The notes beneath the pieces are model-generated. The model saw only the letters and a program-made list of their open reading frames with translations, was not told the origin of the DNA and made no database searches. From Chryseobacterium cucumeris (GTDB lineage Bacteria; Bacteroidota; Bacteroidia; Flavobacteriales; Weeksellaceae): a stretch of 64,000 bases of DNA. The stretch covers positions 4,588,001-4,652,000 of the forward strand of contig NZ_CP068760.1 of NCBI RefSeq assembly GCF_016775705.1, in the 5' to 3' direction. Shown here in pieces: positions 8,253 to 16,439 of this stretch (its first letter is position 1; each line of letters opens with the position of its first letter). Both the position numbers and the translations under genes were made by a program.

Positions 8253-8597
8253 ATGAATTGTCTGGAATGCGGCGAGAAAATCATCGGAAGGTCTGATAAA
8301 AAATTCTGCAACGATGCCTGCCGGAACGCCTATAATAATAAGCAGAATAAAGATTCTAACAATCTGATGCGGAATGTTAATAACAAACTCCGTAAAAACT
8401 ACCGTATTCTGATGGAAATCAATACCGATGGTAAAACAAAAGTCCCCAGATCCAGACTGGATGGCTTGGGTTTTGATTTCGATTATTTTACCAATCTGAA
8501 AGTTTATAAAAATGGTTCTGAATACAAGTTCATTTATGATTACGGTTATAAACTTCTGGAAGATGATTTTGTACTGATTGTAAAAAATCAGGCATAA
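8253..8597 (+). CDS. Small zinc-ribbon protein of unknown function
   Basis: 114 residues. The first 30 residues form a zinc ribbon with two cysteine pairs: CLECGEKI (C3/C6) and FCNDACRNAY, the latter like the DUF2116/FCS-type ribbon. The remainder (DGKTKVPRSRLDGLGFDFDY, then YKFIYDYGYKLLEDDFVLIV) is a compact alpha/beta domain seen in many Flavobacteriia. No catalytic residues. It follows the HPP gene by 5 nt and precedes the epimerase by 25 nt. A nucleic-acid-binding role is possible from the ribbon but unproven. Confidence 0.85.
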   Translation: MNCLECGEKIIGRSDKKFCNDACRNAYNNKQNKDSNNLMRNVNNKLRKNYRILMEINTDGKTKVPRSRLDGLGFDFDYFTNLKVYKNGSEYKFIYDYGYKLLEDDFVLIVKNQA

Positions 8598-8622
8598 ACC
8601 CACCCACCACAAATATAGAAAT

Positions 8623-9531
8623 ATGAAAGAAGTTGTCCTGATCACCGGCGCCAGCGGCATGATCGCTAAAGAACTGGCAAAAAAAATAGGGAGCGAATAC
8701 GAGATCAGATTTCTGACCCGGAAAAAAAAACATGATGATGAGTATGAATGGGACATCAAAAAAGGAAGTATAGATGAAACAGCCTTTGACAATGTTTCAC
8801 ACATCATTCACCTGGCAGGTGCTAATATTTCAGAAAAGCGGTGGACCCCGGAAAGGAAAAGAGAATTGATTTCCAGCCGTGTAGATTCCGCAGAATTACT
8901 TCGAACCACTTTAAGAAAAAACAGGATTAAGCTAAAGTCTTTTATTTCAGCTTCAGGAATTAATTTTTACGGTACAAAAACCTCAGAAAAGATTTACACA
9001 GAAAACGATCCTCCGGGTAATGATTTTCTAAGTGAAGTGGTAGTTTTATGGGAAAGAGCTGCTGACGATTTCAAGGAACAGGATCTGGCAGAAAGGGTTG
9101 TCAAAATAAGAACTGCCGTAGTTCTTTCTGAAAAAGATGGAGCTTTAAAGAAAATGACCCCTCCTATTCAGTACTATATCGGTTCTCCACTGGGAAGCGG
9201 CCAACAATATATGCCATGGATTCATATTGAGGATATCTGTTCTATTTATGAATTTGCATTAAAAAATCCAACAATGGATGGTGCATATAATGCTGTTTCT
9301 CCACAACATGCCACCAATAAAGATCTGACAAAAAAAATTGCCAAAGTACTTGGAAGACCTTTATTGATGCCCAATATTCCCGGATTTGTTCTGAAACTGC
9401 TATTCGGAGAACTGGCAAATGCTATTCTGGAAGGTTCCAGAGCTTCTTCAAAGAAACTTCAGGATGCAGGTTTCCATTTTAAATTTCCGGACTTGAATAA
9501 GGCTTTGGAAAATCTCTTACAAAAACAATAA
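8623..9531 (+). CDS. TIGR01777 family NAD(P)-dependent epimerase/oxidoreductase
   Basis: 302 residues, the normal length for the YfcH/SulA-type atypical short-chain dehydrogenases. The Rossmann site is ITGASGMIAKELAKKIG; HIIHLAGANISEKRW and PWIHIEDICSIYEFALKNP are family signatures, and the C-terminal half is the DUF1731 region (LPMPNIPGFVLKLLFGE type). The canonical YxxxK pair is not obvious, which is usual in this subgroup. E. coli YfcH is related; the physiological substrate is unknown. It is co-directional with the Crp gene, 4 nt apart. Confidence 0.93.
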   Translation: MKEVVLITGASGMIAKELAKKIGSEYEIRFLTRKKKHDDEYEWDIKKGSIDETAFDNVSHIIHLAGANISEKRWTPERKRELISSRVDSAELLRTTLRKNRIKLKSFISASGINFYGTKTSEKIYTENDPPGNDFLSEVVVLWERAADDFKEQDLAERVVKIRTAVVLSEKDGALKKMTPPIQYYIGSPLGSGQQYMPWIHIEDICSIYEFALKNPTMDGAYNAVSPQHATNKDLTKKIAKVLGRPLLMPNIPGFVLKLLFGELANAILEGSRASSKKLQDAGFHFKFPDLNKALENLLQKQ

Positions 9532-9535
9532 CAGA

Positions 9536-10126
9536 ATGGAGGAAGAACTTTTAATCCTAAAAAACATTTCCAGGCATATTTCACTTACCAATCAGGAGAA
9601 ATCTTATTTTATCTCTCTATTAAAAGAAAAAAAGGTTGCCAAAAAAGAATTGATTTTACAGCAGCAACAAGTGTGTAAAGAGATCAATTTTGTTCAGACA
9701 GGAATTTTGAGAGCTTTTCATATGGATACCACAGGAAAAGAATCCACCATCATGTTTGCTGTTTCCGACTGGTGGATCACTGATATGTATTGTTTCATCA
9801 ATCAGAAACCCGCCATGCTGAATATTGAAGCATTAGAAGAAAGTTGTATTTTGCAGCTTCAAAAAGATCATCTGGATACGCTTTATCACAAAGTCCCAAA
9901 ATTTGAACGCTTTTTCCGGATTATGATGCAGAATGCTTACATCAGAGAACAGCTCAGAACGATTGAAAATCTTTCTCTACCGGCAGAGGTACGCTATTAT
10001 AATTTTCTACAGAAATATCCTGAAGCGGTAAAACGGATCAGGCAAAAACAAATTGCTTCTTATTTAGGTATTACTCCTGAATTTTTAAGCCTTATAAAAT
10101 CCAAACAAAAAAACAGTTTCTCTTAA
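9536..10126 (+). CDS. Crp/Fnr family transcriptional regulator
   Basis: 196 residues: an N-terminal cyclic-nucleotide-binding-like beta barrel (VCKEINFVQTGILRAF, then STIMFAVSDWWITDMYCF) and a C-terminal winged helix (IRQKQIASYLGITPEFLSLI). The barrel lacks the cAMP-contacting RE pair and Fnr-type cysteines, as is usual in Bacteroidota members, so the ligand is unknown. It follows the epimerase by 4 nt, and may regulate that operon. Confidence 0.92.
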   Translation: MEEELLILKNISRHISLTNQEKSYFISLLKEKKVAKKELILQQQQVCKEINFVQTGILRAFHMDTTGKESTIMFAVSDWWITDMYCFINQKPAMLNIEALEESCILQLQKDHLDTLYHKVPKFERFFRIMMQNAYIREQLRTIENLSLPAEVRYYNFLQKYPEAVKRIRQKQIASYLGITPEFLSLIKSKQKNSFS

Positions 10127-10178
10127 GCTATATTATTTTTTTTATTCTGAAAGTTCTGTTATTTTACTCAAAAAAATT

Positions 10179-10538
10179 ATGTTTATACTTATTGCAGGCC
10201 CTTACCGTAGTGGAACGAATGATGATCCGCTGCTTATTCAGCAGAATCTTCACAATCTTGAATCTGTTGCTCTTCCTATTTTCAGAAAGGGACATATCCC
10301 AATTATCGGAGAATGGGTTGCATTACCATTGATCAACCTTGCCGGTTCTGCTCAAATAGGTGATGAAGCATGGCAGGAAATACAATATCCCGTAGCTCAT
10401 GCCCTACTTGAAAAATGTGATGCAGTACTACGTATAGAAGGAGCATCAAAGGGAGCTGATGAAGATGTAAGAATAGCTAAAGAAAGAGGTCTTACCATTT
10501 ATTATAACCTAGAAGATATTCCTTATGCAAAATCCTGA
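10179..10538 (+). CDS. DUF4406 (nucleoside deoxyribosyltransferase-like) protein
   Basis: 119 residues. [20 protein letters not shown] resembles the nucleotide-binding start of nucleoside 2-deoxyribosyltransferase-like proteins, and the C-terminal half ([20 protein letters not shown]) carries the conserved acidic residues of the DUF4406 family. Members may act in nucleotide salvage or cleavage. The stop codon lies inside the 5' end of nudK (14-nt overlap), so translation of the two is coupled, which supports a shared role in clearing unusual nucleotides. Confidence 0.85.
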   Translation: MFILIAGPYRSGTNDDPLLIQQNLHNLESVALPIFRKGHIPIIGEWVALPLINLAGSAQIGDEAWQEIQYPVAHALLEKCDAVLRIEGASKGADEDVRIAKERGLTIYYNLEDIPYAKS

Positions 10539-11106
10539 TATAACTATCCTTCAGACAGAAATCCTTTCAGATAACTGGTATACTTTAAACAAAGTTACCT
10601 ACTCTGTTTTAAAAAAGGACGGAACTACAGAAACCCAGAGCAGAGAAGCTTATGACCGCGGAAACGGAGCCGTAATCCTTCTTTACAATACAGATTCAAA
10701 CACCGTTATTCTTACCAGACAATTCAGATTACCTACTTATATCAACGGAAATTCTACAGGCATGCTCATTGAAGCCTGTGCCGGACTTTTGGATAATGAT
10801 AATCCGGAAGACTGCATCAAAAGAGAAACAGAAGAAGAAACCGGATATAAAATTTCCAAGGTTGAAAAGGTTTTTGAAGCCTATATGTCACCCGGATCTG
10901 TAACGGAAATTCTTTATTTCTTTATTGCAGAATATTCTCATGAAATGAAAATCAATGATGGAGGCGGACTGGAAGAAGAAGGGGAAAATATAGAAGTTCT
11001 TGAATTATCTTTTGACGAAAGCCTGAAAATGATCGACACAGGAGAAATCAAAGATGCAAAAACCATTATGCTTCTGCAGCATCTGAGGATTAAAGGAATA
11101 CTGTAA
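10525..11106 (+). CDS. nudK: GDP-mannose pyrophosphatase NudK (Nudix)
   Basis: 193 residues, closely matching the E. coli NudK plan: [42 protein letters not shown], and the Nudix box starting [19 protein letters not shown] and ending TGY (GX5EX7REUXEEXGU). The ending [18 protein letters not shown] is a family signature. It hydrolyses GDP-mannose and related nucleotide sugars to the monophosphates. Overlaps the DUF4406 gene by 14 nt. A short run of TGATNAT heptamers follows its stop codon. Confidence 0.93.
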   Translation: MQNPDITILQTEILSDNWYTLNKVTYSVLKKDGTTETQSREAYDRGNGAVILLYNTDSNTVILTRQFRLPTYINGNSTGMLIEACAGLLDNDNPEDCIKRETEEETGYKISKVEKVFEAYMSPGSVTEILYFFIAEYSHEMKINDGGGLEEEGENIEVLELSFDESLKMIDTGEIKDAKTIMLLQHLRIKGIL

Positions 11107-11113
11107 AAATAGA

Positions 11114-11148
11114 ATATGAGTGATGATTGATTAATGATAATTGATACA
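11114..11148. repeat. Degenerate heptamer array after nudK (consensus TGATNAN)
   Basis: Starting 7 nt after the nudK stop, five consecutive 7-nt units fit a common pattern, e.g. TGATGAT and TGATTAA. Period 7 is clear although no two units are identical. No inverted partner was found nearby. Confidence 0.55.
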
Positions 11149-11202
11149 GAAAACCGCCTATTTGAATAAAAGCAATACCTTAACTCCGGTAGTTTATACG
11201 AT

Positions 11203-11895
11203 ATGAAGTCTTTGGGAATACAGATAATTAAAGCTGGTGCTTTATTTTTAGTCTTTCTTTTCAGCATCCTGATGCTGAAAGTAATTTCCCAATATACTTC
11301 TTTGGATCAAAATACCGGATTTCTGGCTTTCAAACAAGAAGTAGTCGGAAATCCATACTGGATGGCTTTTTTCTACATTCATATTTTTTCAATAACACTT
11401 TGTCTGCTCGCTGGTCTGACACAGTTTTCGAACCGGTTTTTAGCGGAAAACAGAAACCTTCACAAGTTTATCGGGAAAATATATGTGTATAATATTCTGA
11501 TCATCAATGTTCCCGCGTGTTTTGTACTGGGACTTTTTTCAAATGGCGGGCTTATCGGAATTATAGGATTTCTTGTGCAGGACGTACTTTGGGCTTATTT
11601 CACTTTTGCTGCCGTATTTTTTATCAAAAAAGGAAATGTGAACAGACACAGAATGTATATGGTCTTCAGCTATGCCGTCACCACTACAGCGATTACTTTC
11701 AGAATTGTTAAAAATCTGTTGTATAACGAAGCTTATCATGACTACAGTCTCTTTTATGGTTTGAATGTCTGGGCTGCCCTTTTTATCAACCTTTTCCTTG
11801 CTTATTTAATTCTTAGAAAACACTCCTGGTTAACGGGAGAAATCAAGGGTAGAAAAGAAAATATACAGACTGAGGAACGACATCAGAAAAAATGA
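11203..11895 (+). CDS. DUF2306-family integral membrane protein
   Basis: 230 residues with about six hydrophobic segments, starting ALFLVFLFSILMLKVI. The central part (FLVQDVLWAYFTFAAVFFIK, then NRHRMYMVFSYAVTTTAITF) carries the conserved H-R-x-M-x-x-x-F pattern of DUF2306, a predicted heme-related membrane family. A first-helix start at 11203 is supported by a Lys before the hydrophobic run. The C-terminal tail is charged (KGRKENIQTEERHQKK), and the last 66 nt overlap a small gene on the other strand. Confidence 0.88.
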   Translation: MKSLGIQIIKAGALFLVFLFSILMLKVISQYTSLDQNTGFLAFKQEVVGNPYWMAFFYIHIFSITLCLLAGLTQFSNRFLAENRNLHKFIGKIYVYNILIINVPACFVLGLFSNGGLIGIIGFLVQDVLWAYFTFAAVFFIKKGNVNRHRMYMVFSYAVTTTAITFRIVKNLLYNEAYHDYSLFYGLNVWAALFINLFLAYLILRKHSWLTGEIKGRKENIQTEERHQKK

Positions 11896-12030
11896 CGCAA
11901 TAAATATGAAGGTGTTAAAAATCAGTTCATATTTGCTTTGCCTGGTCCATTTACCGAAAAAACGCATGATGAGGTAAGAAATGCCTCCAAAAACAGCGAT
12001 AATAAAAAGAAGAAAAAAATAATAGATCAT
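11830..12030 (-). CDS. Small two-helix membrane protein
   Basis: 66 residues in a hairpin layout: a first hydrophobic segment (YYFFLLFIIAVFGGISYLIM), a basic linker RFFGKWTRQSKYE, and a second segment (IFNTFIFIASFFLMSFLSLY). The linker is too well placed to look like chance translation, so it is annotated as real, but its 3' end overlaps the DUF2306 gene tail by 66 nt on the opposite strand and part of the hydrophobicity comes from A-rich DNA. Function unknown. Confidence 0.55.
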   Translation of the reverse strand: MIYYFFLLFIIAVFGGISYLIMRFFGKWTRQSKYELIFNTFIFIASFFLMSFLSLYIFFSTLDFSR

Positions 12031-12437
12031 GGTTTTGTGTTAATTGATGTAAATCTATTATTTTAAATTTAGAAAAACAACCAAACTGGAGAACTGATCC
12101 CAACTAACTTTATTTGAGACAAAATTCATAATTCCAGCAAGGTTAAAATTATAAACGGATCTGTAGGAAAAATCTAATCCTTTTTATTTTCGTAACCGGA
12201 TTACAGTCTTATTGGAGTAAGCAATTATCATTAACAAAAACACCTCTGTATCAGTTTATAACCGTCTATTTTTCAGAATTTAAAACACCTGAATTCTGAA
12301 AATACAAAAACGCAAGTATAAAATCCATATAAAATTTGCAAAATCAATTGAGAAAATCTATTTAATCCTTTATATTTTGAATTTAAAGCTTTAATTTTGC
12401 ACTGAAATTCAGAAAATTCGGATTCTTTCAACAGGTT
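12031..12437. other. Intergenic region upstream of the secreted protein gene
   Basis: About 407 bp, AT-rich. It holds an AAACGGAT octamer (12153-12160) and the -7 box at 12392. No coding ORF or recognised RNA. Confidence 0.5.
12392..12399 (+). promoter_or_regulatory. -7 promoter element (TAATTTTG)
   Basis: TAATTTTG fits TAnnTTTG and lies 39-45 nt upstream of the possible starts of the secreted protein gene. A TTTG at 12376 is only 12 nt away, too near for a standard -33. Confidence 0.5.
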
Positions 12438-13208
12438 ATGTACATGAAAAAAATGATGATCGGGCTTGCTTTGGCCTTATCCATTACTATTTGGGGGCAA
12501 AAAACTCCTGCAAAAGCAAACAGTCTGACCCCTTACAGCTATCAGACCTTTAACTGTGACAATAAAGGGTATTTTGACCCGGCTAAATATAAAAAGGAAG
12601 AAATAGACGGTGTCAATAAACTTTTGTATCAGTTCAATGGGGTTGTATTTGATACCCAGCCTGTTTTTAAAATTGCCCAGCTTGAAGAAATCCGTAAAAA
12701 CAGAGAAACGTATTTACAGGAACTGGAAAAACAGTATGAAGAAAAGAAAAAAGAATTGTACAGCCTTAAAGTAATTGATCTTCCGAAATGGAAAAAATTA
12801 ATGGAAGAAACAATTGATTCTTTTGAAAATGAATACCAGCTTAATAAAGAAGAAATCCTTGCCTATTCTGATCCTACCACATTGAGAAACAGTAAATATT
12901 ACAATACCTGTAGAGAACAGATTGACGCCATCTCCTCTCCCGACAGAGAAAAGATGTTTGCCGCATGGCGAGCGTATACTGAACTTAAAAGCAAAAATAA
13001 TGCTGACCCAAAAGGTGTAATGGCAAGATTTGAGGCCAAAATGAATGATCCTCAAAAAGAAGATTATGCTTTAATCGATATGATTGGTTTAGGTTTTCAT
13101 AACTGTGCCAACAGCAGTTTCAGACAAAAGCGTGATAATGAAGAGAGTTCTTACAAGGATTTTGATAAGATTTTCACCAAGCTGAAAAGAACTTGTGATG
13201 AACCTTAG
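12438..13208 (+). CDS. Secreted protein of unknown function
   Basis: 256 residues. A signal peptide (MKKMMIGLALALSITIWG, probable cut before Q or after it) precedes a helical domain. The start may be 12438 or the second ATG at 12444; an AGG at 12433 favours 12444. The mature part has a strongly charged helix with coiled-coil character (ETYLQELEKQYEEKKKELYS) and three cysteines in the sequence (FNCDNKG, YNTCREQ, FHNCAN), with a fourth near the end (KRTCDEP), which could form disulfides. No known family was recognised. A terminator follows. Confidence 0.8.
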   Translation: MYMKKMMIGLALALSITIWGQKTPAKANSLTPYSYQTFNCDNKGYFDPAKYKKEEIDGVNKLLYQFNGVVFDTQPVFKIAQLEEIRKNRETYLQELEKQYEEKKKELYSLKVIDLPKWKKLMEETIDSFENEYQLNKEEILAYSDPTTLRNSKYYNTCREQIDAISSPDREKMFAAWRAYTELKSKNNADPKGVMARFEAKMNDPQKEDYALIDMIGLGFHNCANSSFRQKRDNEESSYKDFDKIFTKLKRTCDEP

Positions 13209-13240
13209 GATTGATGTAAAACCTGAAAGATTAAATATAG

Positions 13241-13268
13241 CAGCACTCAGATTGGGTGCTGTTTTTTT
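13241..13268 (+). terminator. Rho-independent terminator
   Basis: CAGCAC (13241-13246) pairs with GTGCTG (13256-13261), followed by seven T. It lies 32 nt after the secreted-protein stop. Confidence 0.8.
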
Positions 13269-13427
13269 ATGTATTCCCAGATTGAATAAAAATTATGATC
13301 AGAGTTTAATCGGCTGTGAAAGTTAACTATATACATTCTACAGCACTTAATCATCCTAATTTAATGCTTTAAAAACAGCTAAATAAATTAATAATGAATA
13401 AGTTATGGTTTATCAGATTTAAATCCG

Positions 13428-13435
13428 TAATTTTG
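13428..13435 (+). promoter_or_regulatory. -7 promoter element (TAATTTTG)
   Basis: TAATTTTG fits TAnnTTTG and lies 26 nt upstream of the J-domain gene start. Confidence 0.55.
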
Positions 13436-13460
13436 CACCCCGAAAATAAGGATTAGAGAT

Positions 13461-13907
13461 ATGAAAAAAATTGGTGAGCACAGAACACTTCTTGGAGTTG
13501 ATAAAAACGTTACTTTAAAAGAATTAAAGACGATTTACAGAAATGTGATGAAAGATACCCATCCTGATAAATTCATTAATGATGAAGCAGGAAAGCAGGA
13601 AGCTGAAGAAAAAAGCAAATCTGTGATTGAAGCCTACCACTTTTTGGTAAGTATCAATCCGGAAACGCAGGAAAAATATAAGGAAGAATATACTGAAACC
13701 ATTACAAAATCCAATATTCAGGATTTTTATTTGGAGAAATCAATTTTAACGGTTCAGCATCTGAACGGGAATATGTATGAATATATGGGCGTTCCAAAAA
13801 ATACGTATATCAAAATGATCAATGCTGATTCACCAAGCCGTTTTGCAAGAAGACACATCTACGGAAACTTCGTTTACAGAAAGTCTGGAGAGGCTATGGC
13901 AGATTAA
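13461..13907 (+). CDS. J-domain plus KTSC domain protein
   Basis: 148 residues. Residues 1-65 are a J domain: helix II, the HPD tripeptide in THPDKF, and helix III EEKSKSVIEAYHFLVSINPE. The J domain stimulates DnaK ATPase. Residues ~90-145 (LTVQHLNGNMYEYMGVPKNT, then SRFARRHIYGNFVYRKSG) form a KTSC domain, a small module often found with lysyl-tRNA synthetases or RNA-related proteins. The pair is seen in Flavobacteriia; it suggests a co-chaperone delivering a specific, possibly nucleic-acid-bound, client to DnaK. It has its own promoter and terminator. Confidence 0.9.
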   Translation: MKKIGEHRTLLGVDKNVTLKELKTIYRNVMKDTHPDKFINDEAGKQEAEEKSKSVIEAYHFLVSINPETQEKYKEEYTETITKSNIQDFYLEKSILTVQHLNGNMYEYMGVPKNTYIKMINADSPSRFARRHIYGNFVYRKSGEAMAD

Positions 13908-13932
13908 TCTTTTCCTATTATAATATACAAAG

Positions 13933-13959
13933 CTTCCAGTTTTGCTGGGAGTTTTTTTT
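13933..13959 (+). terminator. Rho-independent terminator of the J-domain gene
   Basis: CTTCCAG pairs with CTGGGAG (one G-T pair) around a five-base loop, followed by eight T, 26 nt after the stop. Confidence 0.75.
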
Positions 13960-14193
13960 GTTGCCAAAACATGGCTTTATGTTTTGGCTCCTATGTTTGC
14001 AAAAGAATAAATTTACATACAAAGCAAAAGGGGTGAGAGAACAGTTTTGGCTAAATAACTCAGGAAGTATATTGTGCTTTAGAAATGTCCTCACTTCTTT
14101 ATTCCTTAATTTTACATTACAGTGATATTTATTCCTAAAGGACTGGAAGGCAGGGAGAAAAATTTTAAACATTTGTTTGGAATGGAAGGAAGG

Positions 14194-14284
14194 AGTTGGA
14201 GTGTGGGAGGGTTTGAGGGTGAGAGAGCGTGAGAAGAGAGGGATTGGAGATTCGAGATTCGAGATGCGGGATACGGGGAGCGAA
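14194..14284. repeat. Purine-rich octamer array passing into a heptamer array
   Basis: From 14194 to 14249 seven octamer units, six of them ending GAG (e.g. AGTTGGAG, TGTGGGAG) stand in register. The spacing then changes to 7: ATTCGAG occurs twice in a row (14250-14263), followed by ATGCGGG and ATACGGG. The change of period inside one array with the same base pattern is notable. Confidence 0.8.
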
Positions 14285-14386
14285 GTGCAAGGATGAGTGG
14301 TTTCGGGATGATTGTAATATACTATATATAATAAAGGGATAAGTTAGGCGAAAGCTCGTTCCTATTGAATGGTTTTTATTTTTTAC

Positions 14387-14423
14387 CGCGGATGACACAG
14401 ATTGACACGGATCATGATGGATA
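14387..14423. repeat. Short GGAT repeat of 9-10 nt period
   Basis: Four successive units of 9-10 nt contain GGAT or AGAT (e.g. CACAGATTGA, CACGGATCA). Comparable CACGGAT/CACAGAT strings are scattered in intergenic DNA of many Bacteroidota, which is from general knowledge and not checked here. Confidence 0.5.
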
Positions 14424-14456
14424 TTTTATATATGAACTTGTTTTCATTGGGCCAAA

Positions 14457-14544
14457 TTATTACTTATTACTTATTACTTATTACTTATTACTTATTACTT
14501 ATTACTTATTACTTATTACTTATTACTTATTACTTATTACTTAT
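14457..14544. repeat. Perfect heptanucleotide VNTR (TTATTAC)12
   Basis: Twelve exact copies of TTATTAC (14457-14540) plus a partial TTAT. Because 7 is not a multiple of 3, every frame reads the same heptapeptide cycle, which creates the repetitive LLLITYY ORFs; these are not genes. It is the only perfectly regular array in the window and a good marker for strain typing. Confidence 0.97.
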
Positions 14545-14596
14545 ATCCTACCCTCCTTCCCTAGCCCTGATAGGAATGGTTACCCCACAGCATGGG

Positions 14597-14636
14597 TTGG
14601 AGAGTGGGTGGGACTGAGCGTGGGAGTGCGCTGGCG
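14597..14636. repeat. G-rich octamer array, left copy
   Basis: Five 8-nt units in register, e.g. TTGGAGAG and TGGGTGGG, with G at positions 4 and 8 in all units. The same TTGGAGAG unit starts the array at 14679. Confidence 0.6.
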
Positions 14637-14678
14637 CGAGGAGTATGAATGGATAGCAGGAAATAGCTCCTTATAAAA

Positions 14679-14734
14679 TTGGAGAGTTGGAGCGTTGGAG
14701 AGTAATAGAGTTTGAGAGTGGGAAAGTGAAGGAC
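14679..14734. repeat. G-rich octamer array, right copy (consensus TTGGAGAG)
   Basis: Seven consecutive 8-nt units: TTGGAGAG occurs at 14679 and 14695 with TTGGAGCG between them, followed by diverging units such as TTTGAGAG. It has the same orientation as the arrays at 14194 and 14597, so these are direct and not inverted copies. Confidence 0.85.
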
Positions 14735-14778
14735 AAAGAGACATAATCTGAAATACGGACATATTCTCTAGAAAGGAT

Positions 14779-14827
14779 AAAAAAACATTCCGTAAGAATC
14801 CTAAATATGTGGGACTCCTACGGAATG
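14779..14827 (-). terminator. Rho-independent terminator of cysS
   Basis: On the minus strand a long imperfect hairpin (CATTCCGTA at 14819-14827 with TACGGAATG at 14786-14794, longer with two A-C mismatches) is followed by a run of T. It lies 23 nt after the cysS stop. Confidence 0.85.
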
Positions 14828-14849
14828 GGGATAAAACGAAGTTATATTT

Positions 14850-16316
14850 CTAGTTCAGAACATATGATGTTCCGTCTCTTCCGTCTTTTAATTCGATACC
14901 TTCTGCAAGCAGTTTATCTCTGATCTGGTCTGAAAGTTCGAAGTTTTTGGATTTTCTTGCCTGGTTTCTCAATTCGATCAAAACTTTTAAGGTCTGATCA
15001 AGTTTTTCATTGTTATTTTCTTCTACGGTCTGTAATCCAAGAACGTCGAAGATGAAAGCATTCAGTGTTGACTTTAAATCTTCAAGATCTTCTGTTGCAA
15101 TTGTTTCTTTGCCATCTTTCAGCGCAAAGATATATTTCACCGCTTCAAAGAGGTGGGCAATCAGGATTGGCGAATTAAAGTCATCTGTTAATGCTTCATA
15201 GGCTTTATTTTTCCATTCTTTCAGGCTGAAACCGGATTGTTTTGTATCATCAGGAGTAATAGAATTCAATACTTTCACTGCTTCCATTAATCTGATAAAT
15301 CCTTTTTCGCTTGCTATCATGGCATCGTTTGAAATATCCAGAACGCTTCGGTAGTGCGCCTGCAGGAAGCAGAAGCGTACAATTGAAGGGTGGAACGGTT
15401 TTTCAAAGAAGTCGTTATCTCCTGTCACCAGCTGCATGGGCAGAATATAGTTTCCTGTAGATTTGCTCATACGCTGAGAATTCATCGTCAGCATATTGGC
15501 ATGCATCCAGTAATTCACCGGTGCGACATCGTTGCAGGCTTTGCCTTGTGCAATTTCGCATTCGTGGTGAGGGAATTTAAGATCCATTCCTCCTCCATGG
15601 ATATCGAATGTTTCACCAAGATATTTTGTACTCATTGCAGTACATTCAAGGTGCCATCCCGGGAAACCTTCTCCCCAAGGGGAATTCCATCTCATGATGT
15701 GAGCCGGAGAGGCTTTTTTCCACAATGCAAAATCCTGAGGGTTTTTCTTTTCACCCTGTCCGTCAAGGTCTCTGGTATTGGCGAAAAGCTCTTCTATGTT
15801 ACGTTTTGAAAGCTCACCATAATTCAGCCCTCTTTTATTGTACTCCAAAACATCAAAATACACTGAACCGTTGCTTTCGTAAGCAAATCCTCTTTCAATT
15901 AGTTTTTGAGTTAACTCGATCTGCTCTACAATATGTCCTGTAGCAGTAGGTTCGATGTTTGGAGGAAGTAAGTTGAACATATCCAGGACTTTGTGAAAGT
16001 CTACGGTGTATTTCTGTACAATTTCCATAGGCTCCAGCTTTTCAAGTCTGGTTTGTTTTACGAATCTGTCGTTATCTACATTTCCATCATCGGTAAGGTG
16101 TCCTGCGTCGGTAATATTTCTCACATACCTTACTTTGTATCCCAAATGCATCAGGGTACGGTAGATAAAATCGAAAGAAAGGAAAGTTCTTACATTTCCC
16201 AAATGTACATTGCTGTACACGGTAGGTCCGCAGACATACATTCCGACATTTCCTTCCAAGATAGGTTTGAATATTTCTTTTTCCGCTGTAAGGGAGTTAT
16301 ATAATTTTAATTGCAT
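14850..16316 (-). CDS. cysS: Cysteinyl-tRNA synthetase
   Basis: 488 residues, standard length. It charges tRNA-Cys. Class I motifs are present: the HIGH-equivalent HLGN (38-41) after the zinc ligand C29 in [16 protein letters not shown] (221-229) with the second zinc cysteine, HHECE (250-254), and the KMSKS loop as RMSKS (282-286). The C-terminal ~110 residues form the DALR anticodon helix bundle. It follows the DinB gene in the same direction, with a possible terminator and a weak octamer pattern in the 123-bp gap. Confidence 0.98.
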   Translation of the reverse strand: MQLKLYNSLTAEKEIFKPILEGNVGMYVCGPTVYSNVHLGNVRTFLSFDFIYRTLMHLGYKVRYVRNITDAGHLTDDGNVDNDRFVKQTRLEKLEPMEIVQKYTVDFHKVLDMFNLLPPNIEPTATGHIVEQIELTQKLIERGFAYESNGSVYFDVLEYNKRGLNYGELSKRNIEELFANTRDLDGQGEKKNPQDFALWKKASPAHIMRWNSPWGEGFPGWHLECTAMSTKYLGETFDIHGGGMDLKFPHHECEIAQGKACNDVAPVNYWMHANMLTMNSQRMSKSTGNYILPMQLVTGDNDFFEKPFHPSIVRFCFLQAHYRSVLDISNDAMIASEKGFIRLMEAVKVLNSITPDDTKQSGFSLKEWKNKAYEALTDDFNSPILIAHLFEAVKYIFALKDGKETIATEDLEDLKSTLNAFIFDVLGLQTVEENNNEKLDQTLKVLIELRNQARKSKNFELSDQIRDKLLAEGIELKDGRDGTSYVLN

Positions 16317-16330
16317 TTATTTTTAAGTTA

Positions 16331-16362
16331 AAGATTTAATGATTTTAAGATTCAAAATTGAG
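16331..16362. repeat. Possible octamer array upstream of cysS
   Basis: Four 8-nt units such as AAGATTTA and AAGATTCA are in register 15 nt upstream of the cysS start. The local AT content is high, so chance is a real alternative; kept as a weak member of the array family. Confidence 0.3.
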
Positions 16363-16364
16363 TT

Positions 16365-16407
16365 AAAAAATATTTTTGTCACAACAAATAATTGTCGTGA
16401 TAAAAAT
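16365..16407 (-). terminator. Possible terminator between the DinB gene and cysS
   Basis: A 14-bp stem with one A-C mismatch and one G-T pair (16372-16385 with 16394-16407) is followed on the minus strand by six T. It could separate folE/DinB from cysS. Confidence 0.5.
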
Positions 16408-16439
16408 CTTATCTGAAACTTTTTTAAATTTTATCATAA

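Larger units (their letters stand above)
13960..14778. other. Gene-free region rich in short-period repeats
   Basis: About 820 bp between two terminators with no gene of coding character. Its middle and right parts consist of purine-rich octamer arrays, a heptamer VNTR and a GGAT-containing repeat, listed separately. The purine-rich blocks have much higher G content on the plus strand than neighbouring genes or other intergenic DNA. ORFs seen here only translate the repeats. Confidence 0.75.

Noticed and set aside
8235-8807. 190-residue minus-strand ORF
   Set aside because: It lies antisense to the zinc-ribbon and epimerase genes, which have family motifs; its translation is low-complexity.
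13918-14172. 84-residue minus-strand ORF between the J-domain gene and the repeats
   Set aside because: It starts in the J-domain terminator region, has no motif and no start signal; judged non-coding.
14457-14540. Possible CRISPR array
   Set aside because: Units are 7 nt with no spacers and no cas genes are near.
14365-14676. ORFs with LLLITYY repeats on the plus strand
   Set aside because: They only translate the (TTATTAC)12 heptamer repeat, which reads the same in all three frames, and have no other coding features.
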